NCBI RefSeq assembly: GCF_002858715.1
Contig: NZ_PJZH01000009.1
Span: 62,001 to 126,000 of the forward strand
DNA length: 64,000 nucleotides
Reading direction: 5' to 3'
Source: Chimaeribacter coloradensis
Lineage (GTDB): Bacteria > Pseudomonadota > Gammaproteobacteria > Enterobacterales > Enterobacteriaceae
Under the pieces are notes generated by a model. That model saw only the letters and a list, made by a program, of their open reading frames with translations. It searched no databases and had not been told where the DNA came from. Positions 60,175 to 64,000 of this stretch are shown here, one piece after another (the first letter of the stretch is position 1; every line of letters begins with the position of its first letter). Position numbers and translations under genes: made by a program.

Positions 60175-60858
60175 TCAGTTATGGCGCGGCGTGCCGTCAA
60201 GGCGGCGGCTGAAATCCTCAATTTTCCGGCTCTCCAGCCGGGCCTGCATCTTCTGGCTCCAGGCCGCCGCCAGCCCGGCGGCGCTGAGCAACCGGCGGTA
60301 CTGCTCCTCATCATAAGGTTGGTTAAAGGCGATAGAGATCGCTTCCGCCACGCTGACCTCGCTGTTGCGGGTCAACAGCGCCAGCGGCTGCCCGTCACTG
60401 ATATAGCCCGGCGACAGCACCCGGTAGAGCCAGCCGCAGCGCCCGCTCTGCTGCACATAGTGCGAAAGCTGCGTCACCCCCAGATGAATGCCCATCTTGT
60501 AACAGGGTGAACGCGGCTGCGTCACCTGGATCAGCGCCTCGCCCCAGCGGAAAATGTCCCCGATAAACACATTCTGTTCCGTGAGGCCCAGGGTCGAGAT
60601 GTTTTCGCCGAAGCCGGGCGGCTGGAAATGTTCCGCCTGCTGCGGGAACTGCTGGCTGAGGTGGGCGTAGTGCTCGCGCGGAAAATGGCACAGGGCGCGA
60701 TCCGGCCCGCCGTGGAAGCGCGTCTCCGCCTGCTCGTCGCCCTCCAGCCCGAGGGGCGTCAGCAGAATGCGGCCTTCGGCGGCGCGTTTGCTGATGCCGC
60801 TGGGGGGCATGGTGTCGAACGCCCTGACCGGGCCGATAAATACCTGAGGATAATGCAT
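60175..60858 (-). CDS. yiiM: MOSC domain protein YiiM
   Basis: A 227-residue protein with a MOSC sulfur-carrier-type domain (residues ~30-165; cysteine in QPRSPCYKMG) and a YiiM C-terminal helical domain. E. coli YiiM reduces N-hydroxylated bases such as 6-hydroxylaminopurine using a molybdenum cofactor. Codirectional with and downstream of sodA, separated by a terminator. Confidence 0.92.
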   Translation of the reverse strand: MHYPQVFIGPVRAFDTMPPSGISKRAAEGRILLTPLGLEGDEQAETRFHGGPDRALCHFPREHYAHLSQQFPQQAEHFQPPGFGENISTLGLTEQNVFIGDIFRWGEALIQVTQPRSPCYKMGIHLGVTQLSHYVQQSGRCGWLYRVLSPGYISDGQPLALLTRNSEVSVAEAISIAFNQPYDEEQYRRLLSAAGLAAAWSQKMQARLESRKIEDFSRRLDGTPRHN

Positions 60859-60914
60859 AGACTCTCCTTTGCGGGCGGGCCACGCCCGCCGCCTCTTCCA
60901 GCTTATGGCAGCCC

Positions 60915-60944
60915 ATAAAAAATGCCAGCGCAGGCGCCGGCATT
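60915..60944 (-). terminator. sodA terminator
   Basis: AATGCCAGCG (60921-60930) pairs with CGCCGGCATT (60935-60944), one mismatch; a minus-strand T-run follows. Confidence 0.8.
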
Positions 60945-60987
60945 CTCAGGGTTAACGGCGGCCATCACGGCCGGCGCTTAACGGGGA

Positions 60988-61611
60988 TTACTTTTTCGCA
61001 GCAAAACGCGCTGCCGCTTCGTCCCAGTTCACCACGTTCCAGAACGCTTTGATGTAGTCCGGGCGTTTGTTCTGGTATTTCAGGTAGTAAGCGTGCTCCC
61101 ACACGTCCAGGCCCAGCAGCGGGTAACCGGATGCACCGGCAACGGCTTCGCCCATCAGCGGGTTGTCCTGGTTTGCGGTAGAGACCACGGCCAGTTTGCC
61201 GTCATCTTTCAGCACCAGCCACGCCCAGCCGGAACCGAAACGGGTCGCGGCGGCTTTCTCGAAGGTCTCTTTGAAGCTGTCGATGCTGCCGAAGTCACGC
61301 TCGATCGCCTCTTTCAGCTCACCCTGCAGGGTGGTGCCGATTTTCAGGCCTTTCCAGAACAGGCTGTGGTTGGCATGGCCGCCGGCGTTGTTGCGCAGCA
61401 CGGTTTTCTTGTCAGCCGGAACCTGGTCCAATTTGGTGATCAGCTCGTCAACCGGCAGGGCAGCCAGTTCCGGCAGGCTTTCCAGCGCGGCGTTGGCGTT
61501 GTTGACGTAAGTCTGGTGATGTTTGGTGTGATGGATCTCCATCGTCTGCTTGTCGAAATGCGGCTCAAGTGCGTCGTATGCGTAAGGCAGGGATGGCAGT
61601 GAGTAACTCAT
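60988..61611 (-). CDS. sodA: Superoxide dismutase [Mn]
   Basis: A 207-residue MnSOD that converts superoxide to hydrogen peroxide and oxygen in the cytoplasm. Metal ligands are visible in [17 protein letters not shown] and [11 protein letters not shown] 61611 matches the conserved start [14 protein letters not shown] Fur box lies 84 bases upstream, consistent with iron-responsive control. Confidence 0.98.
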   Translation of the reverse strand: MSYSLPSLPYAYDALEPHFDKQTMEIHHTKHHQTYVNNANAALESLPELAALPVDELITKLDQVPADKKTVLRNNAGGHANHSLFWKGLKIGTTLQGELKEAIERDFGSIDSFKETFEKAAATRFGSGWAWLVLKDDGKLAVVSTANQDNPLMGEAVAGASGYPLLGLDVWEHAYYLKYQNKRPDYIKAFWNVVNWDEAAARFAAKK

Positions 61612-61694
61612 ATTCTTCATCTCCATTGGTGTTTTGCGGCGCAGAGTAGGGGTTAGCACCGCGTAAGCAGTGGGATCATTATAGTTAATTAAAT

Positions 61695-61713
61695 GATATT
61701 GAAAATGATTATC
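61695..61713 (-). promoter_or_regulatory. Fur box upstream of sodA
   Basis: GATATTGAAAATGATTATC on the plus strand (GATAATCATTTTCAATATC on the sodA strand) matches the 19-base Fur consensus GATAATGATAATCATTATC at most positions. Confidence 0.8.
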
Positions 61714-61797
61714 TCAGGCCGCCCCGGCCGCGGCGCGGGGCGGAATCAGCGACTTATAGCGCACTGACATATGGGCAAAAAAATCGGTCTAAGCCGC

Positions 61798-62637
61798 TCA
61801 GCGCAGCCGTTGCGGATGGGTGTAGACGGTGGCGCGGCCTGGTTTGCTGAAGCCGACCAGCGTCAGGTTGCAGCGCTCGGCCACCTCGACCGCCAGCGTC
61901 GTGGCGGCGGAGACGGCAAACAAAATCTCTGCGCCGCACATCGCCGCTTTCTGCACCATCTCATAGCTGGCCCGGCTGGAAACCAGCACCGCGCCTGCCT
62001 GCCAGTCCGGTTTGCCGCTGCGCACGCCGAGCAGCTTGTCGAGCGCCACATGGCGGCCGACATCCTCGCAGCCGCCGAGCAGCCCGCCTTCCGGTGCCAC
62101 CCAGGCGGCGGCGTGGGTGCAGCCGGTAAGCTGGCCAACCGGCTGGTAATGTTTAAGCGACGCCAGCGCGCCGTCGAGCCGCGCCAGATCAAACTGCTGG
62201 GTAAACGGCAGCGGCACCAGCGGGCGGAAAAGATCGCCGAGCTGCTCCACCCCGCATACCCCGCAACCGGTGCGGCCCGCCATCGCACGGCGGCGCTCCT
62301 TCAACCCCACAAAGCGGCGGCTGGAAAGCTCCACCTGCACCTCAATGCCGTTGCAGGAGGGAAGAATATCGATGCCGTAGATCTCCTGCGGCGTCTCGAT
62401 AATGCCTTCCGAGAGCGAGAAGCCCACCGCGAACGCCTCCAGATCTTTGGGCGTTGCCATCATCACCACATGGGAGATGCCGTTATACACCAGCGCGACC
62501 GGCACCTCTTCCGCCAGCCAGTCCGCTTCTGCGTGTTCCAGCGTTGCGCGCTGGAACACCGGGCGCTGTTGCGCCCCGTCACGCATTTCCTTGTCTGAAG
62601 CGACCGCGCCGTTACTCTGTTTTGTACGTTCGTTCAC
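61798..62637 (-). CDS. fdhD: Formate dehydrogenase accessory sulfurtransferase FdhD
   Basis: A 279-residue FdhD that passes sulfur from IscS to the molybdenum cofactor of formate dehydrogenases. The conserved CxxC-type motif GCGVCG and the cofactor-binding regions ([37 protein letters not shown]) are present. GTG 62637 gives a length close to the family; a GTG at 62661 would add eight residues. Divergent from fdhE. Confidence 0.95.
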   Translation of the reverse strand: MNERTKQSNGAVASDKEMRDGAQQRPVFQRATLEHAEADWLAEEVPVALVYNGISHVVMMATPKDLEAFAVGFSLSEGIIETPQEIYGIDILPSCNGIEVQVELSSRRFVGLKERRRAMAGRTGCGVCGVEQLGDLFRPLVPLPFTQQFDLARLDGALASLKHYQPVGQLTGCTHAAAWVAPEGGLLGGCEDVGRHVALDKLLGVRSGKPDWQAGAVLVSSRASYEMVQKAAMCGAEILFAVSAATTLAVEVAERCNLTLVGFSKPGRATVYTHPQRLR

Positions 62638-62781
62638 GTGCCTGTACCTGATTTTTAACACCCACCGGGCGACTGTGTTAAGGTGCCGGAAAGGGCAGAA
62701 GTGCCCACCTTAGCGCTGTTCGGGCGGGAACAGAACCGATTTGTTTCGTACCGCAGCCATTCACCACGGAGAGCGATCGCC

Positions 62782-63711
62782 ATGAGCATCCGCATTGTCC
62801 CTAAGCGCGCAGCCGGTGCCCCGCAGACCCGGATGACCGCCGCCCATGCTATTCCGCCGCTGCTGTTCGCCAACCTCAAAAGCCTCTATGCCCGGCGCGC
62901 CGAACGGTTGCGGCATCTGGCCGAAGAGAGCCCGTTACAGGATCTGCTGGCGTTTGCCGCCCTGATCGCTGACGCCCAGCAGCACGCGCTGCACGATCAC
63001 CCGCTGACCATGGATATGGCGGCGCTGCTGGCGCGCACGGCGAAAACCACGCTGCCGCCGCTGGATAACCACACCTTCGTGCGTGACCCGCACTGGCGCA
63101 CGCTGCTGCAGGCGATCATCGCCGAGCTGCGCCCGCAGGTTGACCCGCACCTGCGGGCGTTGCTGGAGAACCTGGAGAAGTGCCCGGAGAGCCAGCTGGA
63201 AAATTACGCCGACGCGCTGCTGACGCGTGAATTCACCGGCGTGGGCAGCGAAGCCGCGCCGCTGATCTGGGCGGCCCTCTCGCTCTACTGGGCGCAGATG
63301 GCGGCGCTGATCCCCGGCAAGGCGCAGGTGGAGCACGGCGAGCACCGCCAGTTCTGCCCGACCTGCGGCAGCATCCCGGTCTCCAGCCTAGTGCACCTCG
63401 GCACCGTCAGCGGGATGCGCTACCTGCACTGCAACCTGTGCGAATGCGAATGGCATGTGGCGCAGGCCAAATGCAGCAACTGCGAACAGGCCCACGGGCT
63501 GAATTACTGGTCGCTGGACGACGTCGCCTCGCCGGTCAAAGCGGAGAGCTGTGACAACTGCGGCACCTACCTGAAAATCCTGTTCCAGGATCATGACCCG
63601 AACGTGGAGCCGGTGGCGGATGACCTCGCCACCCTGGTGCTGGATGCCAAAATGGAAGATGAGGGGTTCGCCCGCAGCAGCATTAACCCCTTCCTGTTTC
63701 CCGACGGGTGA
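62782..63711 (+). CDS. fdhE: Formate dehydrogenase accessory protein FdhE
   Basis: A 309-residue FdhE needed for assembly of membrane formate dehydrogenases. Four CxxC motifs form rubredoxin-like iron sites: [20 protein letters not shown] and CDNCGT. ATG 62782 gives exactly the usual length. Divergent from fdhD across about 140 bases. Confidence 0.96.
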   Translation: MSIRIVPKRAAGAPQTRMTAAHAIPPLLFANLKSLYARRAERLRHLAEESPLQDLLAFAALIADAQQHALHDHPLTMDMAALLARTAKTTLPPLDNHTFVRDPHWRTLLQAIIAELRPQVDPHLRALLENLEKCPESQLENYADALLTREFTGVGSEAAPLIWAALSLYWAQMAALIPGKAQVEHGEHRQFCPTCGSIPVSSLVHLGTVSGMRYLHCNLCECEWHVAQAKCSNCEQAHGLNYWSLDDVASPVKAESCDNCGTYLKILFQDHDPNVEPVADDLATLVLDAKMEDEGFARSSINPFLFPDG

Positions 63712-63830
63712 GCAGGCTGCTACGCTTAAAAGGTGCGCCGGTGTTTCAGAGCATTCTGTGGCAGGCGCGGCCCCCGCGTAGGTTACCCTTGTGGCAGGCA
63801 GTCAGATAACCCCCATAACGAGGAACAAGG

Positions 63831-64000
63831 ATGATGTTGAAGAGCGCAATGAAATTTACCGCCGTGGCACTGTTGGCGGCCGGGCTGATGGCCTGTGATG
63901 ACAAGCCGGACACCACGCCGACCCCGCCGCCGCCGGCCACCAAACCCACCGTGGCCGCCAACCCGTCGTCGGTTGCGCCGGAAACACAGGTGGTGCAGGG
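63831..64000 (+). CDS. Proline-rich lipoprotein, cut by the window end
   Basis: The visible 56 residues start MMLKSAMKFTAVALLAAG with lipobox LMAC (Cys ~22), then an acidic DDKPD and a Thr/Pro-rich stretch. AGGAACAAGG precedes the ATG. No stop codon appears before 64000. Function not recognisable from this part. Confidence 0.75.
   Translation, partial: MMLKSAMKFTAVALLAAGLMACDDKPDTTPTPPPPATKPTVAANPSSVAPETQVVQ

Overview
The window looks like the chromosome of a GC-rich member of the Enterobacterales. Serratia or another Yersiniaceae fits best. The core genes (yidC-yidD-rnpA-rpmH-dnaA-dnaN-recF-gyrB, yidA, ibpAB, avtA-malS, yiaD, tag, glyQS, yiaF, mtlADR-yibL, sodA, fdhDE) are close to their E. 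coli counterparts at protein level. The genus is inferred from gene order, composition and accessory genes, not from a database match.

Bases 1 to about 9012 are the right end of an integrative element inserted at the 3' end of mnmE. It carries a replication-type operon (a tyrosine-recombinase-like protein, a zinc-finger/Toprim primase and a RepA-like ATPase), a hairpin-rich non-coding stretch, visibly AT-rich cargo, and an integrase next to mnmE. The last 18 bases of mnmE resemble the attachment core used by SGI1-type islands. The cargo is two convergent two-gene modules: an Mrr-like nuclease with an FRG-domain protein, and an XRE-ImmA/IrrE metallopeptidase with an unknown protein. These are the best candidates here for poorly described defence or toxin-antitoxin systems. 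The left end of the element lies outside the window.

Bases 9 to 24 kb hold the dnaA neighbourhood and heat-shock genes. Between yidA and yidR lies a previously uncalled hok/mok/sok-type type I toxin locus, with a 48-residue Hok-like peptide and an antisense RNA candidate that has its own promoter and terminator. ibpA has a clear sigma-32 promoter.

Bases 24 to 40 kb are carbohydrate genes. They include avtA, malS, a complete 2-ketogluconate operon (kguE-kguK-kguT-kguD) with a PtxS-type repressor and a PtxS-like palindrome, and a raffinose/melibiose-type set (alpha-galactosidase, permease, LacI repressor) with an 18-base palindrome. yiaD, yiaC and tag follow.

Bases 40 to 50 kb are accessory: a small lipoprotein, an autotransporter esterase, an orphan type VI secretion cassette (Tlde1-like L,D-transpeptidase-type effector, periplasmic immunity protein, Hcp), and a sugar locus. 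The sugar locus has a PTS EIIBC diverging from a RspA/ManD-type dehydratase, with a GntR/UTRA regulator whose likely half-sites lie between them, a 28-residue membrane peptide and an MFS transporter.

Bases 50 to 64 kb return to core genes: glyQS, an orphan antitoxin-like HTH gene with an inverted repeat at its promoter, yiaF, a DsbA-family protein, the mannitol operon behind four CRP sites, yibL, yiiM, sodA with a Fur box, and divergent fdhD/fdhE. A proline-rich lipoprotein gene is cut by the window edge.
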